From Pelomonas sp. SE-A7 (GTDB lineage Bacteria; Pseudomonadota; Gammaproteobacteria; Burkholderiales; Burkholderiaceae_C), in assembly GCF_030345705.1 (NCBI RefSeq), contig NZ_JAUASW010000001.1, forward strand, positions 2,170,001 through 2,234,000: a stretch of 64,000 bases of DNA, read 5' to 3'. Each line of letters opens with the position of its first letter. Position 1 is the first letter of the stretch. A program made the translations under genes and the position numbers. The notes beneath the pieces were generated by a model. It did not search any database. It worked only from the letters and a program-made list of their open reading frames with translations, and was not told the DNA's origin. This document shows, piece by piece, positions 42,443 through 51,484 of this stretch.

Positions 42443-44338
42443 ATGTCTTCCAAGTCCCAGCGCCAAGTGCGCTCGCTCGCCGCATCGCTGCGCGCCACGC
42501 CCCTCGCCCTCGCCGCCCTCGCGAGCCTGAATGCCACCGCCCAGACCAGCACGCCCAACAAGCTGGACTCGGTGGTCGTCACCGCCACCCGCAGCCCGCA
42601 GCGCCTGGCCGACGTGCTGGCCGACGTCACCGTGCTGACCCGCGCCGACATCGAACGCCAGGCCCTGGGCACGCTGGCCGACCTGCTGCGCAGCCAGGCC
42701 TGCTTCGAGATCGTCCGCACCGGCGGCCCCGGCGCCCAGACCTCGATGTTCGTGCGCGGCGCCGAGACCCGCCACACGACGGTGCTGATCGACGGCGTGC
42801 GTTTCGACTCGCAGGCCAGCAGCGGTGCCAGCTGGAACGCGATCCCGCTGTCGCAGATCGAGCGCGTCGAGATCGTCCGCGGCCCGGGTGCCGCGGTCTA
42901 CGGCTCCGACGGCATCGGCGGCGTGGTGCAGATCTTCACCCGCAAGGGCAATGGCAAGCCCCAGCTGGATCTCGGCGTCGGCGCCGGCAGCCTGGGCACC
43001 CGCAAGGTCGACGCCAGTGCCTTCGGCAACTTCGGCCTCTTCGATTACGCGCTGTCGCTGTCGAACGAGCGCAGCGACGGCTTCAACTCGCGCCCGACCA
43101 CCGATGCCACCTTCACGCCCGATGCCGACGGCTACAAGACCACCAGCGGCAGCGCCCGCCTGGGCCTGCAGCTGAGCAAGGAACAGCGCCTGGAGTTCGT
43201 CGGCCTGAAGAACAAGATGAAGGCGCAGTACGACGCCTCGGCCAAGCCCAAGACCGACGACCTCACGCGCAACGACATGCGCGCCGACCGCCTTTCCTGG
43301 AGCTCGCTGTGGAGCAAGGACCTGAGCAGCGAAGTCTCGATCGGCGAATCGGTGGACCGCTACGAGACCAGCCCCAGCGTCTACCTGACCGAGACCCGCA
43401 TCCGTTCCTACACGGCCAACCTTAGCCTGCGCCTGGGCCAGGGCCAGCTCAACACCCTGGTCGAGCGCCGCGAAGACAAACTGCTGAACACCAGCCTGCC
43501 GCAAAGCCCCACACCCGGCAGCGCCGACCGCCACCAGAACGCCTTCGGTGCCGGCTATGTCTGGGGCTCGGGTCCGCTCTCGTTCCAGGTCCATGCCCGC
43601 CATGACAGCGACAGCGAATTCGGCGGCAGCACCACCGGCAGCCTGGCCGGCGGTTTCCGCTTCACGCCGCAGTGGAGCGTCCAGGCCTCGCTGGGCACGG
43701 CCTTCCGCGCGCCCACGCTGTACCAGCGCTTCAGCCCCTACGGCAACCGACAGTTGCAGGCCGAGCATGGCCAGAACAAGGAAGTTGGCCTGCGCTACGA
43801 GGCCGGCGGCACCAGCTTCGGCCTGACCGCCTACCGCAACCTGATCGACGACCTGATCATCTTCGGCGCCGCCGATCCCAAGAAGTGCCCGAACCAGTTC
43901 GGCTGCTACGAGAACGTCAGCCAGGCCCGCCTGCAAGGTCTCAGCCTGAGCGCCGCCAGCTCGTTCGGCCCGCTGCGCCTCTCCGGCACGCTGGACCTGC
44001 AGGCACCCAAGGACGTCAGCAGCACCAGCAGCTACGGCAAGCTGCTGGCCCGCCGTTCCAAGGAACAGCTGAAGCTGCGCGCCGACTATTCGGTGGCCGG
44101 CTGGGAACTGGGCGCGCAGGTGTTGGCCAGCGGCCATCGCTTCGACAACGCGGCCAACACGGTCTGGCTGGGCGGCTACACCCTGCTCAACCTCGACGCG
44201 CAATACAGCCTCACCAAGGAACTGCGCCTGCAGCTGAAGCTGGACAATGCCTTCGACCGCAAGTACCAGTACGCCAACGGCTATGCCACCGGCCCGCGTC
44301 AGGCCTTCGTCGGCCTGCGCTGGACGCCTTCGCTGTAA
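42443..44338 (+). CDS. btuB: TonB-dependent vitamin B12 receptor
   Basis: Outer-membrane cobalamin transporter, 631 residues. After a signal peptide (about 1-33) comes a TonB box (LDSVVVTATRS), the plug domain (RGAETRHTTVLIDGVRFDS, IERVEIVRGPGAAVYGSDGI) and a long beta-barrel. The barrel ends VGLRWTPSL, a Leu rather than the common aromatic. B12 specificity comes from the riboswitch and the adjacent btuFCD genes. It lacks a clear ribosome site; the leader reads GGATTTTTTCTTTC. Confidence 0.93.
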   Translation: MSSKSQRQVRSLAASLRATPLALAALASLNATAQTSTPNKLDSVVVTATRSPQRLADVLADVTVLTRADIERQALGTLADLLRSQACFEIVRTGGPGAQTSMFVRGAETRHTTVLIDGVRFDSQASSGASWNAIPLSQIERVEIVRGPGAAVYGSDGIGGVVQIFTRKGNGKPQLDLGVGAGSLGTRKVDASAFGNFGLFDYALSLSNERSDGFNSRPTTDATFTPDADGYKTTSGSARLGLQLSKEQRLEFVGLKNKMKAQYDASAKPKTDDLTRNDMRADRLSWSSLWSKDLSSEVSIGESVDRYETSPSVYLTETRIRSYTANLSLRLGQGQLNTLVERREDKLLNTSLPQSPTPGSADRHQNAFGAGYVWGSGPLSFQVHARHDSDSEFGGSTTGSLAGGFRFTPQWSVQASLGTAFRAPTLYQRFSPYGNRQLQAEHGQNKEVGLRYEAGGTSFGLTAYRNLIDDLIIFGAADPKKCPNQFGCYENVSQARLQGLSLSAASSFGPLRLSGTLDLQAPKDVSSTSSYGKLLARRSKEQLKLRADYSVAGWELGAQVLASGHRFDNAANTVWLGGYTLLNLDAQYSLTKELRLQLKLDNAFDRKYQYANGYATGPRQAFVGLRWTPSL

Positions 44339-44368
44339 GCCACAGCCGCCGACCCTGGAGAGACCACA

Positions 44369-45259
44369 GTGAAGCACCGCTACAAGGCCTTCATCGCCGC
44401 GCTGAGCCTGCTCACCGCCAGCTTTCTCCTGGGCCCGGCCCGGGCGGCCCCGGTCAGCGTCACCGACGACCTGGGCCGCACCCAGCAGTGGAACGATACG
44501 CCCCGGCGCATCGTCTCCCTGCTGCCCTCGCTGACCGAGCTGGTTTGCGCGCTGGACGCCTGCGAGCGCCTGGTGGGCGTGGACCGCTATGCCAATTTCC
44601 CTGCCAGCATCGCCAAGCTGCCCAAGCTGGGCGCGCTGGACGACGCCTCGGTCGAGGCCATAGTCGCGCTGCGGCCCGACATGGTCCTGCTGAGCCCCTC
44701 TTCGCGCCTGCATGACCGGCTCGCCGCGCTGGGCGTCAAGGCCGTGGTGCTGGACACACTGAGCCTGGCCGATGTGCGCCGCCACATGGACACGCTGGGC
44801 AAGCTGCTCGGCAGCGATGCCGCGCCTCGCCTGAAGGAGCGCATGGAGCGTGAGCTCGCTGCAGCAGCAGCCGAGGTGCCTGATGCCATGAAGGGCCTGC
44901 GCGTCTACTACGAGGTCGACAGCGCGCCTTATGCCGCTGGTGAGATCTCCTTCAGCGGCGAGATCCTGGCCCGGCTGACGCTGCGCAACATCGTGCCCGC
45001 TACGCTGGGCCCCTTCCCCAAGCTCAACCCCGAATTCGTCGTGCGGGCCGACCCGCAGCTGATCCTGGTTTCGCAGCGCAATGCCCAGAAGCTGGTGGAC
45101 CGACCCGGCTGGCAGAACATCGCTGCGCTGCGCGATCAGCGCGTCTGCAGCTTCACGCCGGCCGAGGGCGACCTGATGGCAAGACCTGGCCCCCGGATAG
45201 GCGAAGGCGCCCAGGCCGTGCTGCGCTGCCTCAAGGAACTGGCCACTCGCAAGGGTTGA
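44369..45259 (+). CDS. btuF: Periplasmic cobalamin-binding protein
   Basis: Class III solute-binding protein (helical-backbone metal receptor) of 296 residues. The signal peptide ends near ARAAP. VTDDLGRTQQWND, PRRIVSLLPSLTELVCAL and PDMVLLSPSS are BtuF-like segments of the N-lobe. It delivers B12 from BtuB to BtuCD. It is 30 nt after btuB and 4 nt before btuC, in one operon. Confidence 0.92.
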   Translation: MKHRYKAFIAALSLLTASFLLGPARAAPVSVTDDLGRTQQWNDTPRRIVSLLPSLTELVCALDACERLVGVDRYANFPASIAKLPKLGALDDASVEAIVALRPDMVLLSPSSRLHDRLAALGVKAVVLDTLSLADVRRHMDTLGKLLGSDAAPRLKERMERELAAAAAEVPDAMKGLRVYYEVDSAPYAAGEISFSGEILARLTLRNIVPATLGPFPKLNPEFVVRADPQLILVSQRNAQKLVDRPGWQNIAALRDQRVCSFTPAEGDLMARPGPRIGEGAQAVLRCLKELATRKG

Positions 45260-45263
45260 TCCC

Positions 45264-46259
45264 ATGTCCCGCAAGGCTCTGCTCCTTCTCGTCACCCTGC
45301 TGCTGATCGCCGCCGGCCTGCTGGTGCTGGGCGTCGGCGTGGGCAGCGAAGGCCTGGCCCTGCCCGCTGCTGACGATGCCGTGGGCCGCCAGATCCTCTG
45401 GGAGATCCGCCTGCCCCGCTCGCTGGGCGCCTGGCTGACCGGCGGCCTGCTGGGCCTGGCCGGTGCCGTGGCGCAAGGCCTGTTCCGCAATCCGCTGGCC
45501 GATCCCTATCTGCTCGGCGCTTCTAGTGGCGCGGCCCTGGGCGTGGCGCTGCTGCTGGTGGCGCTGGGCGTCTCGCCCGCTGCCGCAGCCTGGGGGCTGA
45601 AGCTGGGCCTGACCGGTGCGGCCTTCCTCGGCGCGATCGCTGCCGTGGTCCTGACCCTGCTGCTGGCCCAGGGCCTGGAGCAGACCATGAGGCTGCTGCT
45701 GGCCGGCGTCATCGTCGGCGTGGTGTTGGGTGCGACCACTTCCATGCTGTCGCTGACCGTGCCCGACATCCTGCGCCCCATGCAGGCCTTCATGCTGGGC
45801 AGCACCGGTTTCCTCAGCTGGCAGAGCGTGGGCGTGATGGCGCCGGTGCTCTTGCTGGCCCTCTTGACCAGCCTGGGCGCCGCCCGCTCGCTCGATGCCT
45901 TGACGCTGGGCGCCGACACGGCCCAGAGCCTCGGCGTGCGCTTGGCTGCCGTTCGTCTGCTGCTGGTCGCCACGATCTCGCTGTGCGCCGGCGCTGCCGT
46001 GGCACAGGCCGGACTGATCGCCTTTGTCGGCCTGGTCGCTCCGCACCTGGTGCGCAGTCGCCTGCACTGCAGCCACGGTTGGCTGCTGGTGCTGGCCGCC
46101 TGCACCGGCGCCGACCTGCTGCTGGCGGCCGACATCATTGCGCGCTGGATAGTCGCGCCGCAGGAGCTGCCGGTCGGCATAGTCACCTCGCTGCTGGGCG
46201 GTGCCTATCTGCTCAAGCTGATGCGTCGCCGCGGCCTGCTGCAGGAGCGCCGCGCATGA
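45264..46259 (+). CDS. btuC: Cobalamin ABC transporter permease
   Basis: Inner-membrane permease of the BtuC/FecCD family, 331 residues with about ten helices. Typical segments are EIRLPRSLGAWLTGGLLGLAG near the N-terminus, NPLADPYLLGASSGAALG, and the coupling-region GLIAFVGLVAPHLVR, which faces the ATPase. B12 specificity is inferred from the operon. It overlaps btuD by 4 nt. Confidence 0.94.
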   Translation: MSRKALLLLVTLLLIAAGLLVLGVGVGSEGLALPAADDAVGRQILWEIRLPRSLGAWLTGGLLGLAGAVAQGLFRNPLADPYLLGASSGAALGVALLLVALGVSPAAAAWGLKLGLTGAAFLGAIAAVVLTLLLAQGLEQTMRLLLAGVIVGVVLGATTSMLSLTVPDILRPMQAFMLGSTGFLSWQSVGVMAPVLLLALLTSLGAARSLDALTLGADTAQSLGVRLAAVRLLLVATISLCAGAAVAQAGLIAFVGLVAPHLVRSRLHCSHGWLLVLAACTGADLLLAADIIARWIVAPQELPVGIVTSLLGGAYLLKLMRRRGLLQERRA

Positions 46260-47062
46260 GGGTCGCCGCCAAGATCCGCCACCTGGCCCTCGGCGGCAAG
46301 ACCGTGCTGGGCGACTGCAGCCTGGAGCTGGCCGGCGGCTGGACCGCCATCGTCGGCCCCAATGGCGCCGGCAAGTCCACGCTGCTCAAGGCACTGGCCG
46401 GCCTGCTGCCCTGCGAAGGCCGCATCGTGCTGCAGGGCCGCGAGCTGGCCGACTGGTCACGCCGCGAGCGGGCGCTGACCCTGGCCTGGCTGGGCCAGAA
46501 CGAAGCCAGCACCGACGAGATGCTGGCCCGCGAGGTCGTGATGCTGGGCCGCTTGCCCCACCAGGCCTGGCTGGCGCCACCTTCCGCGGTCGACCAGCAG
46601 GCCGTCGAGCGTGCGATGCGCCAGACCCAGTGCTGGGACTGGCGCGAGCGGCCGCTCAACCAGCTCTCCGGCGGCGAACGCCAGCGCGTGCTGCTGGCCC
46701 GCGCCCTGGCCACCGAATCGCCGCTGCTGCTGATGGACGAGCCGCTCGCCCATCTGGACCCGCCGCACCAGGCCGACTGGCTGGCCCTGGTGCGCGAGCG
46801 CGCGGCCGCCGGAACCACCGTGCTGTCGGTGCTCCATGAGCTGAACATCGCGCTGCAGGCCGACCGCATGCTGATCATGGAGGCCGGACGAACGGTCCAC
46901 TTCGGAGCACCCTCGGAGGCCGCCACCCGTGCGGCACTCCAGCAAGTCTTCCAGCACCGGCTGCAGCTGTTCGAGCTGCAAGGCCAATGGGTCGCCCTGC
47001 CCGCAACGCCGCAGCCGTCGGCCAGCAATGTGCTGCCGCTGCATGGCCGGCATCATGACTGA
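46256..47062 (+). CDS. btuD: Cobalamin ABC transporter ATPase
   Basis: ATPase of the BtuCD importer, 268 residues. It has Walker A GPNGAGKST (about 34-42), signature LSGGERQ, Walker B LLLMDEPLAHLD and H-loop VLHELN. The ATG overlaps the btuC stop (ATGA). Its 3' end overlaps cobQ by 8 nt, so synthesis of the importer and CobQ is linked. Confidence 0.94.
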   Translation: MRVAAKIRHLALGGKTVLGDCSLELAGGWTAIVGPNGAGKSTLLKALAGLLPCEGRIVLQGRELADWSRRERALTLAWLGQNEASTDEMLAREVVMLGRLPHQAWLAPPSAVDQQAVERAMRQTQCWDWRERPLNQLSGGERQRVLLARALATESPLLLMDEPLAHLDPPHQADWLALVRERAAAGTTVLSVLHELNIALQADRMLIMEAGRTVHFGAPSEAATRAALQQVFQHRLQLFELQGQWVALPATPQPSASNVLPLHGRHHD

Positions 47063-48536
47063 GCACCGCGCACGCGCCGTGATGGTGCTGGGCACAACCA
47101 GCGGCGCCGGCAAGAGCTGGCTGGCCACGGCCCTGTGCCGCTGGTATGCCCGCCAGGGCTACAAGGTCGCGCCGTTCAAGGCTCAGAACATGAGCAACAA
47201 CGCCCGCGTGGTCCAGGGCCCGGGCGGCGGTGCCGGCGAGATCGGCAGCGCCCAGTATTTCCAGGCCCTGGCGGCGCGCTGCGCGCCCGAGGTCAGGCAC
47301 AACCCGGTGCTGCTCAAGCCCGAGGCCGATACCGCTTCGCAGGTCGTGCTGCTGGGCCAGGTTGACGATGCCCTGTCCAGGATGCCCTGGCGGGAGCGCA
47401 GCGAGGCGCTGTGGAAGGCGGCCCGGCCGGCCCTGCATGAGCTGATGCAGGAGAACGAGATCGTCGTGATCGAGGGTGCCGGCTCGCCGGCCGAGATCAA
47501 CCTGCACGCCAACGACTTCGTCAACATGCGCACCGCGCTGGAGGCGAACGCCGCCTGCCTGCTGGTGACCGACATAGACCGTGGCGGCGCCTTTGCCCAT
47601 CTCTACGGCACGCATCAATTGCTGCCGCCGAATGAGCGCGCCCTGCTCCGCGGCTTCGTGCTGAACCGTTTCCGTGGCGATGCCAGCCTGCTGTCGCCCG
47701 GGCCCGAGCAACTCGAAGCGATGACCGGCGTGCCGACGCTGGCCGTGCTGCCGATGTGGCGCGGCCATGGACTGCCTGAAGAGGATGGCATCTTTGATGA
47801 CCGTGCGACTGGTTCGGGCCTGAGCATCGCAGTCGTCGCCTACCCACGCATCTCCAACCTCGACGAGTTCCAGCCGCTGCGCAACACGCCGGGCGTGCGC
47901 CTGGTCTGGGCGCGCGAGCCGCGCCAGTTGCAGGAAGCCGACTGGATCATCCTGCCCGGCTCCAAGTCGGTGGCCGCCGACCTGGCCTGGCTGCGCGCGC
48001 AGAAGCTGGATGCCGTGATCAACGCCCATGCGGCCGCGAGCAAGCCGGTGCTGGGCATCTGCGGCGGCCTGCAGATGCTGGGCGAGGCCCTGCTCGACCC
48101 GCATGGCCTGGATGGCAATGCGCCGGGCCTGGGCCTGCTGCCCCTGGTCACGCAGTACGATCCCGACAAGCTGCTGCGGCCGGCCGAGTTGCGCTTTGTC
48201 ACCGGGCTCGCCACGCCCTGGCAGGCGCTGGCTGGCATCGAGGCGCGCGGCTACGAGATCCGTCAGGGCCGCACGGCCCAGCATCCCGACCTGCCGAACG
48301 CCCTCCCGGCCCTGAAAACGGCCGAGGGCGAGGTCATAGGCTGGCAACAGGGCTCGGTCCTGGGCTGCTATGCGCACGGGCTTTTCGAGCAGGCCGCAGT
48401 GCTGCGGGCCCTGTTCGGCCAGGAGGCTCCGGACCTGGAGCAGGTGTTCGAGGGGCTGGCCGACTATCTGGATCGGCATTTCCAGCCGGGCAGTCTGGCC
48501 GCCCTGCTGGGGGGAACCCTTCCTACACTTTCATGA
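47055..48536 (+). CDS. cobQ: Adenosylcobyric acid synthase
   Basis: Amidates carboxyls b, d, e and g of adenosylcobyrinic acid a,c-diamide, a late cobalamin-synthesis step. The 493-residue protein has an N-terminal dethiobiotin-synthase-like NTPase domain (LGTTSGAGKSWLATAL and PFKAQNMSNN) and a C-terminal glutamine amidotransferase domain with the Cys nucleophile in LGICGGLQMLG and the CYAHGLFE His. An earlier ATG at 47043 is possible. Other cob genes are absent nearby; it is last in the riboswitch operon. Confidence 0.95.
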   Translation: MTEHRARAVMVLGTTSGAGKSWLATALCRWYARQGYKVAPFKAQNMSNNARVVQGPGGGAGEIGSAQYFQALAARCAPEVRHNPVLLKPEADTASQVVLLGQVDDALSRMPWRERSEALWKAARPALHELMQENEIVVIEGAGSPAEINLHANDFVNMRTALEANAACLLVTDIDRGGAFAHLYGTHQLLPPNERALLRGFVLNRFRGDASLLSPGPEQLEAMTGVPTLAVLPMWRGHGLPEEDGIFDDRATGSGLSIAVVAYPRISNLDEFQPLRNTPGVRLVWAREPRQLQEADWIILPGSKSVAADLAWLRAQKLDAVINAHAAASKPVLGICGGLQMLGEALLDPHGLDGNAPGLGLLPLVTQYDPDKLLRPAELRFVTGLATPWQALAGIEARGYEIRQGRTAQHPDLPNALPALKTAEGEVIGWQQGSVLGCYAHGLFEQAAVLRALFGQEAPDLEQVFEGLADYLDRHFQPGSLAALLGGTLPTLS

Positions 48537-48585
48537 AGCGCGTCCTCGCTGTGGTAATAATCGACACAGCGCGATGGGGGACACG

Positions 48586-50145
48586 ATGACCGATATGGTG
48601 TTCGCCGACGAGGCACCCGAGGTGCCTGCCGGTTCGGCAATAAAGGTGCTAGACCCCTGGGTGGTCATGATCGTCGACGACGATCCGGCCGTGCACCAGG
48701 TCACCCAGCTGGTGATGTCGGACTTCGAGTTCGCAGGCCGCCGGCTGCAGTTCCTGGACGCCTACAGCGCCGCCGAAGCCAGGGAACTGCTCGGCACCCG
48801 CCAGGACATCGCCCTGATCCTGCTGGACGTGGTGATGGAGACCGAGCATGCCGGCCTGGAACTGGCCCGCTACATCCGCGGCGACCTCGACAACCACCAT
48901 GTGCGCATCGTGCTGCGTACCGGCCAGCCGGGCCAGGCGCCCGAAGAGCATGTGATCAAGAGCTACGACATCAATGACTACAAGGAAAAGACCGAGCTCA
49001 CCAAGCGCAAGCTGATCACCGTCTTCTACACCGCGCTGCGCTCCTATCGCGACATCATGATCATCGAGCAGTCGCGCCTGGCGCTGCGCCGCTCGATAGA
49101 CGCCATCACCCGGGTCTACGACTCGCACAATCTGCGCCGCTTCGCCTCGGCCGTGCTGGAGCAGGTGGCCCATCTGCTGGGCTACGAGGCGCAGGGCTTG
49201 TGTGCCAGCCGCGTGTCGGCCTATGCGGCCTCGCACATGGAAGGCCATCTCAAGGTGCTGGCCGCCACTTCGGAATATTCACGCCTGCTGGTCGACGAGG
49301 AGCTGAACACCCTGCCGCTGGACGTGCGCGAGGCGCTGGACCGGGCGCTGCGCGAGCAGCAGAGCTTCTTCGAACCGCACCGCTGCGTGGGCTACTACCG
49401 TTCGAGCACCGGCAACGAGAGCCTGCTCTACATGGTGTTCTCCGAACCGGTGGACGCCAGCGCACGCGAGCTGCTGGAAATCTTCTGCGCCAACGTGGCC
49501 ATCACCTACGAGAGCCTGCTGCTGCGCGAGGAAATCCAGGATACCCAGCGCTCCACCGTCTACATCATTGGCGAGGCGGTGGAGAAGCGCAGCAAGGAGA
49601 CCGGCGCCCATGTACGACGCGTCGGCGAGCTGGCGGCCCTGCTGGCCGAGGCGGCCGGCCTGCGCAGCAGCGACGTGGAGTTTCTGCGCCAGGCGGCGCC
49701 GCTGCACGACGTCGGCAAGATTGGCATACCGGACCGGGTGCTGAACAAGCCGGGCAAGCTCGATGAGGAGGAATGGGAAATCATGAAGACCCATGCCCGC
49801 ATCGGCTACGAGCTCTTGAACAAGAGCGACAAGCGCATCCTGCAGCTGGGCGCCATCATTGCCCACGAGCACCATGAGCGCTGGGACGGGGCCGGCTATC
49901 CGCGCGGCCTGGCCGGCGAGCAGATCCACATCGCCGGCCGCATCGTCGCCCTGAGCGACGTGCTGGACGCCCTGGTCAGCCGCCGCTGCTACAAGGAACC
50001 CTGGAACTTCGACGCGGCGCTCGGCTACGTCAAGGAACAGGCCGGCCTGCAGTTCGATCCGGGCCTGGTGCAGATGCTGCTGGACCGACTGGATGCGGTC
50101 CACGCAATCTACGAGCGCTTCCCCGACACCGAGCTGGCCGGCTGA
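48586..50145 (+). CDS. Response regulator with DUF3369 and HD-GYP domains
   Basis: A 519-residue regulator. The receiver domain (about 18-145) has the acidic VDDD pair and phospho-Asp in LILLDVVME. DUF3369 fills about 160-320. The HD-GYP domain has the HD pair in PLHDVGKIGIPDRVLN and the second motif HHERWDGAGYPRGLAG; this group degrades cyclic di-GMP. The start at 48586 has GGGGGA 5 nt upstream; another in-frame ATG is at 48574. An AATAAT -10-like box lies at 48556-48561. The partner histidine kinase is not in the window. It converges with a ferredoxin gene. Confidence 0.93.
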   Translation: MTDMVFADEAPEVPAGSAIKVLDPWVVMIVDDDPAVHQVTQLVMSDFEFAGRRLQFLDAYSAAEARELLGTRQDIALILLDVVMETEHAGLELARYIRGDLDNHHVRIVLRTGQPGQAPEEHVIKSYDINDYKEKTELTKRKLITVFYTALRSYRDIMIIEQSRLALRRSIDAITRVYDSHNLRRFASAVLEQVAHLLGYEAQGLCASRVSAYAASHMEGHLKVLAATSEYSRLLVDEELNTLPLDVREALDRALREQQSFFEPHRCVGYYRSSTGNESLLYMVFSEPVDASARELLEIFCANVAITYESLLLREEIQDTQRSTVYIIGEAVEKRSKETGAHVRRVGELAALLAEAAGLRSSDVEFLRQAAPLHDVGKIGIPDRVLNKPGKLDEEEWEIMKTHARIGYELLNKSDKRILQLGAIIAHEHHERWDGAGYPRGLAGEQIHIAGRIVALSDVLDALVSRRCYKEPWNFDAALGYVKEQAGLQFDPGLVQMLLDRLDAVHAIYERFPDTELAG

Positions 50146-50152
50146 GCAGGCC

Positions 50153-50407
50153 TCAGACCGGCGCCGCGGTCAGCCGCAGGTATTTCTGCATCAGGGTCTC
50201 GCGGCTTTCCACATGGGCCGGGTTGACGGGAATGCAGGCCACCGGGCACAGAGCCACGCACTGCGGCTCCTCGAAATGGCCCACGCATTCGGTGCACTTG
50301 TCCGGCGCGATCTGGTAGTACTCCTCGCCCATCGAGATCGCGTGGTTCGGGCACTCGGGCTCGCACACATCGCAATTGATGCATTCGTCCGTGATCATCA
50401 AGGCCAT
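50153..50407 (-). CDS. 4Fe-4S ferredoxin, YfhL type
   Basis: An 84-residue ferredoxin with two [4Fe-4S] sites: CINCDVCEPECPN (C-x2-C-x3-C) and the longer-loop CTECVGHFEEPQCVALCP typical of the YfhL/Alvin family of low-potential ferredoxins. The ATG at 50407 gives the natural MALMITDECINC start. It is 10 nt after coaD on the same strand. This coaD-fdx neighbourhood is usual in betaproteobacteria. Redox partner unknown. Confidence 0.92.
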   Translation of the reverse strand: MALMITDECINCDVCEPECPNHAISMGEEYYQIAPDKCTECVGHFEEPQCVALCPVACIPVNPAHVESRETLMQKYLRLTAAPV

Positions 50408-50417
50408 GGCTTGTGCC

Positions 50418-50927
50418 TCACTCCGCCGGGCGGCCCTTGCTGATCCGTTCCTCGAGCCGCTCACGCACCGAAGGCGAGACGAACTGCGAGACATCGCCGC
50501 CCAGGCTGGCGATCTCGCGCACGAAGGTGCCCGAGATGAACTGGAACTGGTCCGAGGGTGTCAGGAACACGGTCTCGACCTCGGGCATCAGCTTGCGGTT
50601 CATGCCGGCCATCTGGAACTCGTATTCGAAGTCGCTGACCGCACGCAGGCCCCGCACCACCACCTTGCCACCATGCTGGACCACGAAGTCGCGCAGCAGG
50701 CCACGGAAGGCGATCACCTCGACGTTGGGGTACTTGGCGGCCAGCTCGCGCGCTATCTCCAGCCGCTCCTCGACCGAGAACATGGTGCGCTTGTGGTGGC
50801 CCGCGGCCACGGCGATGACCAGGCGCTCGAACAAGCGGCTGGCCCGGCGCATCAGGTCCTCATGGCCCAGGGTCATGGGATCGAAGGTGCCGGGGTAGAC
50901 GGCGGTCAGGACGGTGACTGAGGTCAT
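50418..50927 (-). CDS. coaD: Phosphopantetheine adenylyltransferase
   Basis: Penultimate step of coenzyme A synthesis: pantetheine-4'-phosphate plus ATP to dephospho-CoA. The 169-residue nucleotidyltransferase has YPGTFDPMTLGHEDL (the T/HxGH site with His22), VVRGLRAVSDFEYE and FISGTFVREIASLGG. It overlaps the rsmD stop by 4 nt. Confidence 0.97.
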   Translation of the reverse strand: MTSVTVLTAVYPGTFDPMTLGHEDLMRRASRLFERLVIAVAAGHHKRTMFSVEERLEIARELAAKYPNVEVIAFRGLLRDFVVQHGGKVVVRGLRAVSDFEYEFQMAGMNRKLMPEVETVFLTPSDQFQFISGTFVREIASLGGDVSQFVSPSVRERLEERISKGRPAE

Positions 50928-51484
50928 GAGGCCGGATTATCAGCGGCGCGCCGGAACAGCGCGTAATGCACGGCCCCGGCCTTGCCCGAGCGCCAGGGCT
51001 CCAGGCTCAGCGCGGGCGCCGGCGTGATGGCTTCGGGCGCCTCCAGGTAGAGGAAGCCGCCCTCCACCAGCAGCGGCGCCGCGGCGGCCAGTGCGGGTTC
51101 GAACAGGTTTTGGCCGAACGGTGGATCGAGCAGCACCAGCTCGAAGCGCGCCGGCGCCGAGCGCTTCATCCAGGCCAGCGCATCGCAGCATTCCACCTTC
51201 AGGCACTCGGCCTTGAGCCTGGCCTTGCTGGCATTGAGACTGCGGGCCAGCTCGGCGTCGCGCTCCAGCAGCAGCACCTCGGATGCGCCGCGCGAACCGG
51301 CCTCGAAACCCAGCGCGCCACTGCCTGCGAAGGCATCCAGCACGCGCCAGCCGTCCAGGTCCTGGCCCAGCCAGTTGAAAAGGGTTTCGCGCACGCGGTC
51401 CGGCGTCGGGCGCAGGCCCGGCTTGTCGGCCACCGGCAGCTTGGAGCGCTTCCACTGGCCGCCGTTGATACGAATCTCGTTCAT
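50924..51484 (-). CDS. rsmD: 16S rRNA (guanine966-N2)-methyltransferase
   Basis: SAM-dependent methyltransferase of 186 residues. NGGQWKRSKLPV and LRPTPDRVRETLFNWL form the RsmD-specific N-terminus. The SAM site is VLDAFAGSGALGFEA, and the catalytic motif is LLDPPFGQN. The start overlaps the hisF stop and the end overlaps coaD, both by 4 nt, so it is embedded in one polycistronic unit from his genes to ferredoxin. Confidence 0.95.
   Translation of the reverse strand: MNEIRINGGQWKRSKLPVADKPGLRPTPDRVRETLFNWLGQDLDGWRVLDAFAGSGALGFEAGSRGASEVLLLERDAELARSLNASKARLKAECLKVECCDALAWMKRSAPARFELVLLDPPFGQNLFEPALAAAAPLLVEGGFLYLEAPEAITPAPALSLEPWRSGKAGAVHYALFRRAADNPAS

Noticed and set aside
42185..45490. A 1101-codon open frame antisense to btuB, btuF and the start of btuC
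   Set aside because: It mirrors three well-supported genes and the riboswitch, has low-complexity Gln/Ala/Gly/Arg composition and no domain. It arises from high third-position GC on the other strand.
48556..48561. AATAAT -10 box before the HD-GYP regulator as a full promoter
   Set aside because: No acceptable -35 box at 16-18 nt, so I note the box only in the gene entry.
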